From Platycnemis pennipes (Eukaryota; Arthropoda; Insecta; Odonata; Platycnemididae): a stretch of 64,000 nt of DNA. The DNA lies in NCBI GenBank assembly GCA_933228895.1, contig OW121850.1, positions 31,009,773 through 31,073,772 on the forward strand, in the 5' to 3' direction. Position 1 is the stretch's first letter. Each line of letters opens with the position of its first letter. Under the pieces are notes generated by a model. It did not search any database, was not told the origin of the DNA, and was given only the letters and a program-made list of their open reading frames with translations. Of the stretch, positions 1 through 12,110 are shown in pieces. Made by a program: the position numbers and the translations under genes.

Positions 1-2289
1 AAACTAATTTCACTGTTGAAAAGTTTTACTGATTAGATTTTAAGTGTATTTAAAAAAAATAAATCCTTTTTTTTCTTGTTTCGCAGCTATAAGTTGAAAA
101 ATAGCACTGTCATAAGAGAGCCTCTTCGCATACCATGCTTCTCATTATTTATTAAATTTTATTTCCCGAAAACCCTTTAAAGTAAGCTAATAAGGGACTT
201 ATCTCTGTATTTTTTCTGCAATACTCATCCTGAATGTATAAATCCTTGCATTTGTGTGTGATGCGGTGAAAATTGCAGCAGTGAAATAATTTGAGGTTGT
301 ACATCTTCAAGAATGGAGGTAAAAATGGGCAGTATTGACGGTATCAGTAAAGTGGGGGGAAAGAAGGGTGAACAGTAGATGAAATTAGGAGAAGACAGAA
401 AGGCTGACTGGAGAAGGTAATAAAGGGCGATAAAGTTTTGAAAGACGTGATTGAGGGAAAATGTTGGGTAAGTGGGGAAGAGGGAGGAGAAGAACGGGTA
501 GCTTGGATAGATTGATGGGAGGTATGGGAGGGATGGGAGGTTGCAAAGGGTCATCGGGTGAAATGAAGGGGTGTTGGAGAATAAATGTCCGTTTACACCA
601 GCCTTCATCGGTGTAAAACTAATAATAATGATATCAATAATAATGGACAACATCCAAAAATAAGCATATCATCTAGGGAGGAGAAATGAAATGTAAGCCC
701 ACGGCTACTGCTTTCACTCTTGAGGCACATTTCTTCGAGTGAAGTTTTTCTTTTTTCGAAAACAATAATCGCGGAATTTAAGTGCAGTTTCCCATTTTTA
801 CTTCAAAATATTAAAAGATATCAACTGAAGGACTTCTGCGGGATCGAAGAACTTATACTCCAATTGCTAAGAGGATTGCTTTGATTTAGAACTTTGTAGG
901 CATTTTCATTTTGAATAACTCGACAATTATCTGCAGATTAATTGGCAATTATCGTCCGATATCACCGAGTCTTGCGGAAGAATACAGTTTTTACAATATG
1001 AGAGGACTAGAATACCTTGAAGTGTCTATAATTAATGTAGGAAAATATTGAGAACTTCATGTTTGCATTAAAAATATTTATTTTCCTTCACACAATTATT
1101 TCGGTTTCCATGTAAAGAGCTTTATTTTTAGCAGTTTCGATGTTATTAAATAATATTTGAAAAACCTAATGATGAAGTCAAAATTTGGGGCTGATGAAAT
1201 TTTTGAGTGGAAAAATGAAATCATTTCTGTCTTATACGAACGAAACAGATCATAATTAACTTGGGGTTTTCTCATAAGAGTTTCTATTTGTGATCAGGTG
1301 TTCTCAAAGTCTATTTAAGTATGTTTATTCTCGTGTGAAGGTACTCTAATGGCTAAGAACAGGAGTGTATTGCGCAAAGACCATGAATAAAACGATTCGT
1401 TAATCAATGCCCACTTTTACAACCATGGTATTCAGTTCGACTTCGTGTCCTATTCTTACCATCGTCACATTTATTCTAACTCTCGAGTAAATTTTAAGGC
1501 ATTCCAATAGCAAATAATATGTACCTTCTCTGCAAGAATCTATAGCCTCTATTAGAATTTCAAGTTCCTATTATAATTCACCACGTTTTTACCAGAGCTT
1601 TTAGATGGCGTTACATTCCTGCGCTAAAATCTTAGCACTTTTTCTCATTCTTTTTAGTTACACCTGTTGATTATCATCATCATCTCAAGCTTACAATCAT
1701 AAAATTAGTGTGACTCGGCTCTCTAAATGGTAAATGAACATAATTATTGGCCCTTTCGAAACTGCGACCACGAAACATTGACCTTTTCTGCGTAAAATTC
1801 ACCGAACGGAAAGCTTTCGTAAGTGCTGACCGATAGTGTACAGTACAAGCAGATAAATTGTGCCTTATTTTGATACAAGAATGCAGATTAGAATATATGG
1901 TTCGTGTCAGCATGTAATATTTTACTTTCGCTGTGAAGAGTCCTGAGAATATCCGAACACTTGGAAATTCTGGTAACGATTCTGTATTAGATATTCTCAT
2001 GGCGGAAAGACTCCTTGGTCATTGGTTTAAAATCAATGTCGCTGGGTGACGTCTTATAATATACTTTAATGGTAAATATCACCATATCAATCCCATCCAG
2101 ATACTCCAGCGATGGACTTACTTCGGTGTGAATTCCTTTCCCTTGTCCTGACCGTGCCCAAAGAGGTATAGGAGACTTCGAATGAGGCATTCCCATTTCT
2201 TGCCTTTGCATTTCCTTCCTTCCTCGTGGAAATGGTATAAAGCAATAAACCCAGCTGATAACGAAGACAGCATGGTCATGGCACTTCGC
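1..2289. other. Unannotated AT-rich spacer with a purine-rich tract
   Basis: I see no gene or recognisable transposon here. About 318-560 is strongly purine-biased on the plus strand, which creates a long but compositionally trivial minus-strand frame over 225-653 rich in Ser, Pro, Phe and Leu. The rest is ordinary AT-rich sequence. Confidence 0.5.
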
Positions 2290-2640
2290 ATTCGTCGGTA
2301 ATGGACCGACTCTATTGTCGTCGTGGTTCTTCGAAAGTCACGGCGGCCAGTCCTTTTGGCCGCGTGGGCTTACACGAGAAATGGAGAGGGGAGAGAGAGA
2401 GGAGGTAAGACAGCGCCCCTGCCGAGAATCGTTGGAATGCGCCGGTTATTTGTCGTCTGTCTCGGCGAAGGGTGTGAAAGCACCCCCCCAACCAGTCCCT
2501 CGAAAACATTCTCGGTCTGCCGGCGTCTTCTTCCCAATAATCCTCTTGAAATCAACCTGCCGAAGGGCTCGGCACAGTGTGTGCGTCCCGTCATAATATG
2601 ACGCCTCTCACTTCGAGTAAGCAAACGTGAAGGCCATATT
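2290..2640. other. GC/CpG-rich island
   Basis: A sharp rise in GC and CpG against AT-rich flanks leaves three overlapping frames open, two on plus and one on minus. Several frames open together is the signature of low stop-codon density, not of a gene. Downstream, 2641-4390 holds nothing I recognise. It could be an unmethylated regulatory island, but the sequence alone does not show this. Confidence 0.4.
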
Positions 2641-4390
2641 GGAATAGAAATTGCAAGAGTTGAGTGTGCCGCGATAATTGCTTAAGTTAGATACTCGAAA
2701 GATCTTGAAGTTTCTCGGCTCATGAACTGGACGAAGTTCTTTCGGGTCTTCCGGTGCGTTAGAGATTCGATTTCAAATGTCAGAGGTTCATGCCATTTCT
2801 GGCTAGGTGGCTGAAATGCTGAGACCGTTGGAATACCCGAGACTGCTTCATCTAGTGAAGTTAATCATTAGCAAACTAACTTTGCGGGACCATAATAAGG
2901 TATTGAGTAACTTTTTAACTGCCCACACTCTTTATTCCCCGCACCTGAACTACTTTCATCACTTACTCCTCATTTTCCAGATAGCTACTCATATAAATGA
3001 CGCGTAAGCAGTAAAGTTGGAGAGTAAAGAGTGCTGATTATTTATTAATGACTCAGATTATTACCAAACCGATGAGAAATTGGGAAAAAATCATTGGGGT
3101 GAAGTTCATAAAGTAAAAATTGTTCGTGTATCAAATATGTGAGTGAGTGCATAACCAGTCGCCATGAGAACGTTCCTCCGATGAAGATATCGAAGTGATG
3201 TCACCTTAGGGAAATTCATTGTTACATTGGTGTAGCACCTCACTTAAATTCCCAAGGGCTCAGCTTTCAATCCTAGACGTTGTTGAGCATATTCACTGCA
3301 GCATTGGTCCTTACTTAGGACAGTATTTCGTCCGATGTACGCGACGATTGGAAGGGACGTATTGACAATTCTCATTTCCAGGAGGCCAATGCCAACATAA
3401 GCTTGCTGTCAACGCTCCACTATCCTTTAATAATCCTACAAATACCATATCACCCTTATTTTCAGTTATCAGCTGCCTCACTTCAAGGTCTCTAAATCTC
3501 TTTGCAAGTTGGTATTCGTTCGGGACAAGATGCAGAGATGTGGATGAACCATTGTTCTTCCAAAGTGCTGCTTTTGCATCAAGCTGTGTATACTCCTTAT
3601 CCTACGGTTCCACGAGAAAAGCCTTAAATGTATGCCAGGAAGTTGACTTTGAAATGTGTTTCTTTGAGTGGGCTCGGTGAGCAATCCGGATACTCCAACT
3701 ATTCGTGAACATCAAATCAGCGCGAACTTTCTGGGTGTGTATTTACCGCCGGCGTATGATGTAATACCCTAGTATTTCGTCTCATCTGTAAACGACCCGC
3801 CTTAGTGAAGTACTGATATCATTCCGCGTGATGCTAAACGCCCTTGGCGTCTACTGTGAATAAATGTTTCCTTTCTTTTCGCTTTATCTTTACCAGTAAA
3901 AAAAATGTCTTATATTAAAATGTCTGCGTCATTTATCTTCCGAGAAGCTGCATGTTCCGCATTGCATAGTACACTCCGATATATAGTGTTCTTCTTTTTT
4001 ATTTTTGGGGATGCGAAATGTAACGGAATTCCTTTTTGTACAAAGATGCATTCCCCTTATCCAGAGTAAGATTATCTTGTGGTCATGAGAAAATTTTATT
4101 GTTTTGATATGTGCTGTCAATTTAGCTTGTCTTTAATTTTTTCCTCTTTATTATAATTATTCATAAAAAGATTTGTTTTCGATGAAACTTAAAAATTATT
4201 ACTCAGCTGTACGTGTACGTCTGCGGATAAAATTAAGCTTCTGGTTGAATAATAAGCGTATTTCTCCGAATCTAAGATTCTGCATTTCTATTTGCTGTGA
4301 GAATTAGGAATACAATTAGCTAAAAAACGGCACCAAAGATAAAAAGTATAAAAAGAAAAAAACTCCCCTAAAAACTCTCATCACTCAATC
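2641..4390. other. Unannotated spacer
   Basis: Moderately AT-rich sequence with only short frames. I see no repeat copy, exon or RNA gene. Confidence 0.4.
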
Positions 4391-4658
4391 AGTGATTCAA
4401 CCCGAAGGTTGGTTTTGGTAGGTGAGAGTAGAGCCCACCCCGTAATAAGCAAATGGCGTGTGAAATTCACACATTAAGGGTAGGGTTGAGGGAGGGGGGG
4501 GGGAGGGGAGGCAGTTCCTTTCCCTGGGCCACCTGCGATATCCTACGAGTTCTGACACTCGAAAATCGAATCGCGAATCGACACAGAAAATCGAATTTGA
4601 GCCCGGGACCCTCCGGTCAGTAGCTCAGTAGTCTACCCACTAGGGCACCACGACCCTA
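4391..4658 (-). mobile_element. tRNA-derived SINE, family B, copy 1
   Basis: On the minus strand the copy starts with a tRNA-like head. It has a box-A-like stretch around 'GTGGGTAGACTACTGAGC' and a degraded box B inside a 'GGGTCCCGGGCTCAAATTC' context. The body follows, with the family's hallmark short palindrome (TGTGAAATTCACACA), and then the tail 'AACCAACCTTCGGGTTG'. Four other copies occur at 24005, 25921, 47520 and 50834. This copy has an expanded G/A-rich run near 4485-4512 inside the body. Pol III SINEs of this kind are mobilised by a partner LINE; which LINE is unknown here. Confidence 0.8.
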
Positions 4659-5080
4659 TTTTTATGCATATGACCTCTAAAATAATAATAATAAGATCCC
4701 CTTTATGGTCCTAATTAGCTGTAAAAAGTCTTCTACTGCTAGATACCACATGCAATTTTCACGGCTGGATATTTACTAAAAAAATGCATTATCTGTGGCT
4801 ATTTGGTGTAGTGGTTATCCAATTACAGCTTCTTAACGATTAGAAGTGATTTAACTTCAGTTGTATAACTTTGACATTTTATTATCCTCTATAGTTTCTC
4901 TCCGTATACAGGGTGGTAGTGCATTGTAAGTAGTTTAATTGAAGTTTTAATTATATACTTTAAAGACTTCTTTGAAATGAAATATGCACCAATTTTTTAT
5001 TTTTGCTTTGTTTTGAGTGAGGTGACCGGGAAATAAAGTCAAATTGCACGATTCATGGAAGATGGGCAGAGTTATGAATG
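4659..5080. other. Unannotated spacer between SINEs
   Basis: AT-rich DNA with a short (AAT)n run at about 4680-4694. Nothing else is recognisable. Confidence 0.4.
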
Positions 5081-5304
5081 TTTAGGGTGTGGGAAAAGAA
5101 TGGAGGGTGAAAATTGCAAGCCTGTTTTTTTACGAAAGGTATCTAGGGGTCCACGATTTAACGTCCCATCCGATGGACGGAGTACTAAACTTGATGTATT
5201 CACATAATGCTCAAGTAGGGACCGGTAAACCTCTGAAAAATCTGCCACTGCCGGTTTGTGAACTCGAGACTTCAGGATGGAAGCTAAACCACTAACTGCC
5301 ACCC
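5081..5304 (-). mobile_element. tRNA-derived SINE, family C, copy 1 (degraded)
   Basis: It matches the family-C body in reverse: the conserved 'CCCATCCGATGGACGGAGTACT' region (5164-5186) and the tRNA-like head at the right end ('GGGTGGCAGTTAGTGG' on minus). Compared with the fuller copy at 5800-6156, its 3' half is shortened. It faces that copy in opposite orientation about 500 bp away, so the two could pair as a loose inverted repeat in a transcript. Confidence 0.7.
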
Positions 5305-5799
5305 AGAAAATCCTCTATTTTTCATTTTGAGGTCAGTAGAAAAGGTGGAATCACGACAAAATTTCTTTGAAAATGGGCGAACCTCTGGCGGCAGGCTTCG
5401 TCGTTGGTATTTTCTGCCTTTCCCTAATGTCTAGGTTATTTAGGTATTCCCGTTAGGTTATTTCGAATAAAATTTTTATTCTTTCTGTTTGCACGCTTCT
5501 CCTATTTTCACGGATTTTTCTTGGGCAATAAAAAAAATGTATACGTTCTTGGCCAATCCAACCACGTAAGACCCAAGGGGAAAATTTGAGCTGTCTTTTT
5601 CTTGTCACGAGGTCGAAGATTTTTCTGTTTGTCACGTTCGTGGCCATTTTTGCATTGTAATATATGGCAAACCGTTAGACTCCAACCGTCAGACACTCCT
5701 TGATTAATCCCGCAAATAAAATGCAGGTTGCTATCAGACGAAAGTTCGTGATTTCGTTATTAACGACAAACGTGTTGAAAATAGAAAGAAAATCAGAGG
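5305..5799. other. Unannotated spacer
   Basis: Sequence between two inverted SINE-C copies, with only short shadow frames. Nothing recognised. Confidence 0.4.
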
Positions 5800-6156
5800 G
5801 GATCGGGTTGAAGTGGTGGTTAGAGTACTGGCTTCCCATCCCGAGGACCCGGGTTCTATTCCCGGCAGTGAGGTGAATCCTCACAGGCATAAATTCCCGG
5901 CAGTGGCGAATTTTTCAGTGGAAAAATGGTCCCCACTTGAGTGCCTAGTGGAGGACATTTCAAGTTCAGTCTCCGTCCGTCGGATGGGACGTTATGCCGT
6001 GTTCCCCTTGGCGTCTTTCGTTAAGAGTGGGCTAATGCCGACGCCGGGTTTCTCTCCACCCTTCATCCCTGAAAACTCCTACCATTACCCAACCTATCCT
6101 AAATGGCGCCAATGACCTCCGCTGTCGGTCACCTCCCCTGAATAACCAACCAACCA
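5800..6156 (+). mobile_element. tRNA-derived SINE, family C, copy 2 (most complete)
   Basis: This is the fullest family-C copy, about 355 bp. It opens with a tRNA-like head: a box-A region 'GTGGTTAGAGTACTGGC' and box B 'GGTTCTATTCC' at 5852-5862, one or two changes from the Pol III consensus. The body carries the diagnostic 'CGTCGGATGGGACGTTA' and 'GCCGACGCCGGGTTTCTCTCC' blocks. It ends in a (CCAA)n-like tail, 'AACCAACCAACC'. A 100-codon frame across it is a repeat by-product. A short stretch ('GGCATAAATTCCCGGCAGTG') near 5886 repeats part of the head, suggesting a small internal duplication. Confidence 0.85.
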
Positions 6157-6990
6157 GCAAATCAGATATTCTTGGCATAGAGCATCATGTAAGGCTTACG
6201 CAGTGAAACTTCCCCACTGGTAATTTTTTTCCTCCAATTATTTTTTCCCCCCTTAGTCTTCCTTTCTATTGACCTATGGACTGTTGTTGGTTTTGTGTTC
6301 AGAGAGCGCGGACCATTCCATCTATGATGTCCCCCTTCCGTTGTCGAGGGTATGATTTCCTCTGTTAACGATATGATACCAGGCTTCCTCTTGGTCTTTG
6401 AAGGGAGATAATGCAGATAGCTCGGCACCCGTCAGTTATGTTATCTGTGAACAGTTTGGATGCCGAAGGAAATGGCTTCCATTCTCCGGATATGTCACGC
6501 TGGGTCAGAGGTGAAGGCGCTGATGGATTCATCAAACAGGGTTGCGGGTGCAAATGCCGCTTAAAGAAGGAAATTTACGATGCCAGATTCTATTCAAGAA
6601 ATTTCATCAGTGACTAAATGGACTTGAAAAGATATCCGTAGCCTTCCTTAGTCATTTGAAAGTGATAGAGCTCAAATTTTCTAGTTTATTGTTTAGTTTG
6701 TAATCGATGAGTATCTTAGTTTCATACCGAAGGTGTCTTATTGTGGCTTACCACGTTCAATAACGATGTTGAGAATCCAAAGGTACCAATCAGAAAGTTT
6801 AAAAACTACTATTGAATATTACTACGCCCTTATTACGCTCAACACTAGGAGTTTTGGAGGATCATTGACAATGAATATATTTTTGACCCTGAGTAAACTA
6901 TTATACTTCACAGAAACATGCTCAAAACACTGTGTTTTCATGAGTGTTAACACTAAATCTTTTTCATTGTAATTATTGATTAATACTACA
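6157..6990. other. Unannotated spacer
   Basis: No repeat or gene is recognised. The right end runs into the pyrimidine tract of the splice-site composite at 7012. Confidence 0.4.
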
Positions 6991-6991
6991 G

Positions 6992-7076
6992 CACTTAATT
7001 TTTTCTTTACAGGTGAGTCCAGAACCATATTTGAGGATACGACGAATGATAAAATGACTGCTACTGTTGAGTAAGT
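6992..7076 (+). other. Candidate recursive splice site / 58-nt cassette exon
   Basis: The tract 'TTAATTTTTTCTTTACAG' ends at 7012 and is joined directly to GTGAGT (7013-7018). A strong 3' splice site followed at once by a strong 5' splice site is the known form of recursive (ratchet) splice sites in long insect introns. A second strong donor, GA|GTAAGT, lies at 7070|7071, so 7013-7070 could also act as a 58-nt exon. In the third frame that segment is open and would read ESRTIFEDTTNDKMTATVE; frames one and two hit TGA. I do not recognise the peptide. It could be a recursive-splicing exon, a skipped cassette exon, or coincidence. Confidence 0.5.
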
Positions 7077-7289
7077 GTAATTTTACTGCGATTTTGGTAT
7101 TCGATTACTGCTTTAATTGACGCCACGTTTGAACAAAAATCCATGCTAACTCTTGAGAAGCGGAGTTTGAATTTTTCCCTTATCGTATTTTCAGCAGCGC
7201 CTAGTAATTTAGCTAAATTTATGGCCATGAGTAATGTCTATTTCTACATTGCGCTGCAGTCCCGAAAATATTTTATAACGGATTCATTC

Positions 7290-8350
7290 ACAATTTCTCA
7301 TCCTTGATTGGAGCTTGCTACTGAGGATTCCGAAGAAATTGTAGTATCATACAATAACCGACGAGTTATCCTCAGCTTGTATATAAACCAGTTGGCTGTA
7401 ACCAAATCAGGACCCAGAAGTAGAGAAACAAGCATAAAGAAAGAAGTGCAACAAGGCTGGGCACTTTCTCCCGTATTATTCAACTTCTACATCGAGTAAG
7501 CCATCCAAGAAGCCAAAGAAAAATCTTCGGGAATGAATGTCTACGAGGAGAAAATCAGCATGCTGCGATTCGCCGGCGACATACCAGTCATGGTAGAAAC
7601 AGGAGATTTTAAGAAGGCACTAGGACATATGGAAAGGACAATGGCCAGATATCACCTAAAGATCAATGAAAAGAAAATTAAGGTTATGGTATATACCTAT
7701 GCGGTAGGAGAAAAGAATTCAGGACCACCGTTAAACTAGGAAAACGATAAATTTAGGAGGTGGAAGAGTACTCTGTTAAGTCTGTGAAGCCGAGTAACTA
7801 GAGATGGACGAATAAAAAGAGAATTTGCGAGAAGAAGTGCATAGGCAAAAAGGGCATCTTACCAAAAGAAGATTCTGATCACAGCTGAAACTACAATTGT
7901 AGAATTGAGGTAACATATTATTACATACATCTGGAGCATGCTATTATATGGCAGCGAAGCAGGGTAGATAACAGCAGCAGAGTAGTCAAGGCTGGAAGCA
8001 ATTGAAATGTGGTGCTACCAAAGATGTTGAAGGTAATATGAATCGACAAAGTGACATACGAAGACATCTGAAGCATAGTGGGAGAAAAGAAAGTCTGCTA
8101 AAAATTCTAAAAGTAGACGGGACAACTTGGTCGGCCATCTCAAGACACGATGGCCTGATGAGGACGATCGTTGAAGTAAAAGTGTTCAGAGAGAATGGAA
8201 AAGACAGACCTCGTATAATATATATGGAATAAGTTGTGAAGAACGTAAAAGAGAAAAATTACATCAATATGAAGAGGTTGGCCGATAGGAAAATCGAGTG
8301 GGAGGGCTGCTTTAAACCAATCTAAGGATTGTTGACCGATGATGATGATG
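7290..8350 (+). mobile_element. Non-LTR retrotransposon (LINE D) 3' half: reverse transcriptase and C-terminal remnant
   Basis: Translated pieces match the reverse-transcriptase palm of non-LTR retrotransposons: 'QQGWALSPVLFNFYIE' at about 7449-7496 (family form is usually Q-G-C), then 'LRFAGDIPVMVE', where the catalytic Y/F-A-D-D box has decayed to FAGD. The downstream C-terminal region, in several frames, shows LYGSEAG, RLEAIEMWCYQ, 'LLKILKVDGTTW', 'RPRIIYMEQVVKNVKEK' and 'MKRLADRKIEWEG'. It ends in a short GATGAT repeat near 8338-8349. Stops and frameshifts make it a pseudogene; 5' sequences (endonuclease domain) are absent. Other pieces of this family lie at 23676, 33437, 61080 and about 61960. 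Confidence 0.85.
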
Positions 8351-10340
8351 GCATTCATATGTGTATCGAAGTTCATGGATCCTGGAAATCGTTTAAGCTT
8401 GGAAGTCCGTGATGTTTCTCGTAACTCAATTCGCTAAATTGCCCGGTCTAATGGTCATCGAGACCTCTCATGAGTCAATCCAAGAAAATGAGAAAGCACG
8501 AGGAATATCTGACCAGTTAAGGGCTTTGACCATCGATTTTGGCGTCGGGAATTGTTTATTCTGACGGCACTCTCCCCATTCTGCAGCTGACATAACAATC
8601 TCCAGGATAATTTTTACGTGAAATTTATTTGATTTACTGCATGAGAAATTCCCTCCCGCGCTGGTTGACGACCAAAAGTTGAACGATCTCTCGAGAGGAG
8701 GAGGACCTTGAGGCAGCACAGATGTATTCCATTAGAAAATGCATTCCGTCGGCCGATATTCCGAAATTCTCTGCATATTCCTTCATCTAAGGCACTTGGA
8801 ACTCTGCCCTTTGAATCTCGTTGAATTTCTCTCAGTTTTGCTTGCACCATGAAGGACACGATTGTTCATGAGTTCCAAGCAAAAAAAGTGTGATGAAGTT
8901 ATCGTTAAGAGTAATGGAGTTCAGTGGGCGATAAGCAAAACGTATACCTACGTTGAAATTTATCGTGTAGGATATGGTAGAGTGACTAAAGTTATCATCC
9001 GTTCATGTCGAGAAACGTTCGAGATTGTGGAATGGGAATGCGGCTAGTCATAGAAATAGGAGGTTTAACAAATTATTATACCTCATTTTTTCTTTTAATT
9101 GGTTCTCAATGGCAACAATTGATAAAGCTTTGCTAATACATAAAGCGATGTACCGGGTGTGAAATATCTTGAGTAAAGCTAATTAGGTTTTAGATAATGT
9201 TTCATCTCTTACTTTCAAGTTAGTTGGCACCTGCTACTCAATGATTAATATTTGAATGTCGTATTAGCGAGTTCTGGCAGTTGCCAAAGAAATCCGACGG
9301 TTTAATTGCTGTCTTAAGAATGTAAGGACCCACTTATTCAAGAAAAAGATTTCAGATAGGGAGTTCAAGTTGTACAAGTTTTTCGAAATTTTGCAAGTGA
9401 TTACAATTCAACTGCCTTTAAAAAACATGATTATTATCTAATACATCACTATTTTTTTAGCCATTTTCCCTAAGCATTCGTTCTTTTCCATGCTAATAGT
9501 AACAGTTTTTTCTTCAGATTTAATCATGAGTCTTAAAAATAATTATTAATAATCCCACTTTGCTTTTTAATTACTCTCAAATCACTTAGATTTTAGACAT
9601 TTTGTTCCATCTGCCGGTAGGATTTTTTTAACGTTCGAATTCTTTCAGCATAATGATGTTTTGCTAATGCCATTTTCATGACGGCATTCGGATAATGATA
9701 TTTTATATCTAGAAGAAGTCATTTTTTGTGAATCAAATTTAAGTTATCAAAATTTAATGAAGCTCTCTGCTCCATTAAATTTTTTGCCATATTCCAAAAG
9801 AAGGTTGAACCAGACATTTGTCCAGTAGAATCGAAACCATCGATAATTTAGGCGGGATTGTTTATAAATTTTTAATTTGAATAATTCAGAGCTCCACGTA
9901 TTTAAACTGACAGATTATGGAGATATTTTGTGGAACGTATCTGTCATATGAAGAGGAAAAAAGCAAGAATTTGTCTACAATTTTATTTTTAATGGTAAAT
10001 TCACACCGCGTTTGGACACTTTATACCAATAAATGTATTTTTTAGGGTTCCCGTGAGTCCATGTGAGCTTAACCATCATTCCAGGTGAGGGGGAAAGTGG
10101 GGTCTTTCAGTAGGTTCACCTGACCTCCGTAAAAGGCTTTTTATCCATTAACTTAAATCGAATCACTTGTTTTCTCGCGTCCCCTGCCTCTGGCGTGTAA
10201 TGTGAGCTTTCTTCTTTCCTCTTTGCACGCTTTAAGCTGTAAATGGTATTTTTTACCCAGAAAAAGGGAAACTGGTGTGAAAAGTGTAAAGATTTAGGAC
10301 GTTAGGGTCGAGTCCATAGGCTTTTCCTTCGGATAGCGGG
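8351..10340. other. Unannotated AT-rich spacer
   Basis: No gene or repeat is recognised. A possible acceptor/donor junction at 10081-10090 (CCAG|GTGAGG) lacks a good pyrimidine tract. Confidence 0.4.
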
Positions 10341-10660
10341 GCATGAATTATGAAGCATCTATCGGTAGGTGAGGCGAGCCTTTTAAAGAGTGGAGGGTGG
10401 CAATAAAGATAATGAATATGGAAGTGGGAGCTTCGAGTGCCTTGCAGGAACGAACGCCCTCTGCTTTTGCAGAAAGGGGCGGAGAGCCCTCCGTTTGCCC
10501 CTCCCTCGCCCCCCCCTCCCCCCCCCTTTCACACCCCCCCCACCCAACGTCCCTCCACCCTCCATTTTTTGCCTCGTTCACTCATGCCTACTCTCTGGGG
10601 AATATATATGGATATATGCATTTTTTTCACTAACTACTTCCTTGAGATGTGAATAGACGA
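10341..10660. other. C-rich tract with G-quadruplex potential on the minus strand
   Basis: About 10495-10565 is an almost unbroken polycytosine/pyrimidine run, with several runs of seven to nine C. The minus strand therefore has many G-runs that can form G-quadruplexes, and the plus strand has i-motif potential. Three plus frames and two minus frames are open across it because the sequence is low-complexity. I do not regard any as a gene. Confidence 0.6.
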
Positions 10661-11559
10661 TGGCCATTCTCTGACTTCTTCTCAGCAAATGAAAAAAAAT
10701 AACGAGAATTTTCAAAAGGGGTCGTTAGCTCACCGGCATATGTTCCCGAGAAAGGTGTTCCCGACTTCAATTAGTAAAAATAATTTTAAAAAATGCTCTT
10801 TGAGTCGCTCTTTTAAAAATCTTGACTTTTTCATCTGTATCTTGAATTCTAGTTTTGTTCGGGGGCTGTTAAATGAGATACTATTGTCGTTCTAGCTTCA
10901 GCGACAGGCACAGGCCGTGCGATTTGGAATGAAGTATTTTAAAAATTCCTTTCTTCCTTGTTTACCTAGATATCTATTCCCATTTCCCTCATTCTTGGCC
11001 TTATGCTATAATTGTCCCTTCTGAATACGCAGTGATTTACCGTGATAGAGGGACTTAAAAAATTTTTACACCTTATTTTCAACATCGCAGTGGTGGCATA
11101 AATGTGATCGGTATATTACAAAGACCGCACTAATTCTCGAAAGATGTTGAAAATGCGAAACCTTCATCTTATATCTCATTACCTATATTATTTATTCGGG
11201 ATATTTAATAATATTAGATAATTTATATTATACATCCAATAATGGGCATTGAAAGCATAATTACGTGCATGGAAACTAATTAATATTAAAAAATATGTAT
11301 ATTACACATCGAACTTAATTTTTTCCCATGTTCATTAATATTCTATTTCGAAATTGATTGGAAATCGTTTGTATGATGAGCAAGCAACCCTAATTTTTTT
11401 AATAGCCTTCAGTGAGAAAGAATTTGGGAATCAGTGTTTAAATCCGAATGGATATAAAATTATTTTTTCTCTGTAGAAACGACAATGGTTATAATAGTAA
11501 TATCATTTCTCTCATTGCCATGAGTAGTCTTCATATGTCAAAAAAATTTTACATAGTTA
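10661..11559. other. Unannotated AT-rich spacer
   Basis: Only short AT-rich frames. Nothing recognised. Confidence 0.4.
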
Positions 11560-11850
11560 CCCATAGCATAGTTACCTATGCTATCCATTGACACACTCGT
11601 ATTACACATATTGACCGCTATTTATATCCCTAATTGTCCGAATAAAAAAGGACATTTAGAATCTGTCAATTCGGCAATCAATTTCTCAAAGTTTGTGATC
11701 ATGGTGCAGTCCACCATATAAGTAAGTAGGGGTTCGACAAAAATGTTTTTACGTTATCTCTGAAAATATTATCTTGGAATTTATTTAAGAGGTTAAGTCT
11801 AAATTTCAACCTGCGATCTGATAATGATTCCCATTTTAATTCATTTAATA
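11560..11850 (-). mobile_element. LINE F fragment (ORF2 C-terminus), copy 1
   Basis: On the minus strand it translates piecewise to SVLNELKWESLSDRRLKFR, LNLLNKFQDNIF and RDNVK. This is the conserved region downstream of the reverse transcriptase in a jockey/CR1-like LINE, and the nucleotides align with the plus-strand copy at 46220-46520. The 3' part continues toward 11560 with the same IDCR/TDRF-like region out of frame. Stops and indels show it is dead. Confidence 0.75.
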
Positions 11851-11880
11851 CACTGGTTGCAAGTTGCCATATGTTGCAAG

Positions 11881-11897
11881 TGAGAGAGAGAGAGAGA
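11881..11897 (+). repeat. (GA)n microsatellite
   Basis: About eight uninterrupted GA dinucleotides directly after the LINE F fragment. Confidence 0.9.
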
Positions 11898-12110
11898 ATA
11901 GTGACATTGAGAAAGGATGCTCGTCAGGGTCGTGAGAACATACGGACAAGAGACTTCAATGGATACGAACTCAAACGGGAAGTCTCTTGCTCCTGATGTC
12001 GGTGGTAATTCGAGTGAAATCTCCGGGCGTCAACAGCAACTAAACCGTCGCCACGACACCGGTGATCTCCACGGTTGTATATGTCCCGTGTCGTGCTCCG
12101 TTCCGGAGGA

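Noticed and set aside
225..653. 142-codon minus frame
   Set aside because: It is the complement of a purine-rich tract, with low-complexity composition.
10070..10095. CCAG|GTGAGG junction
   Set aside because: Reasonable donor but no pyrimidine tract before the AG.
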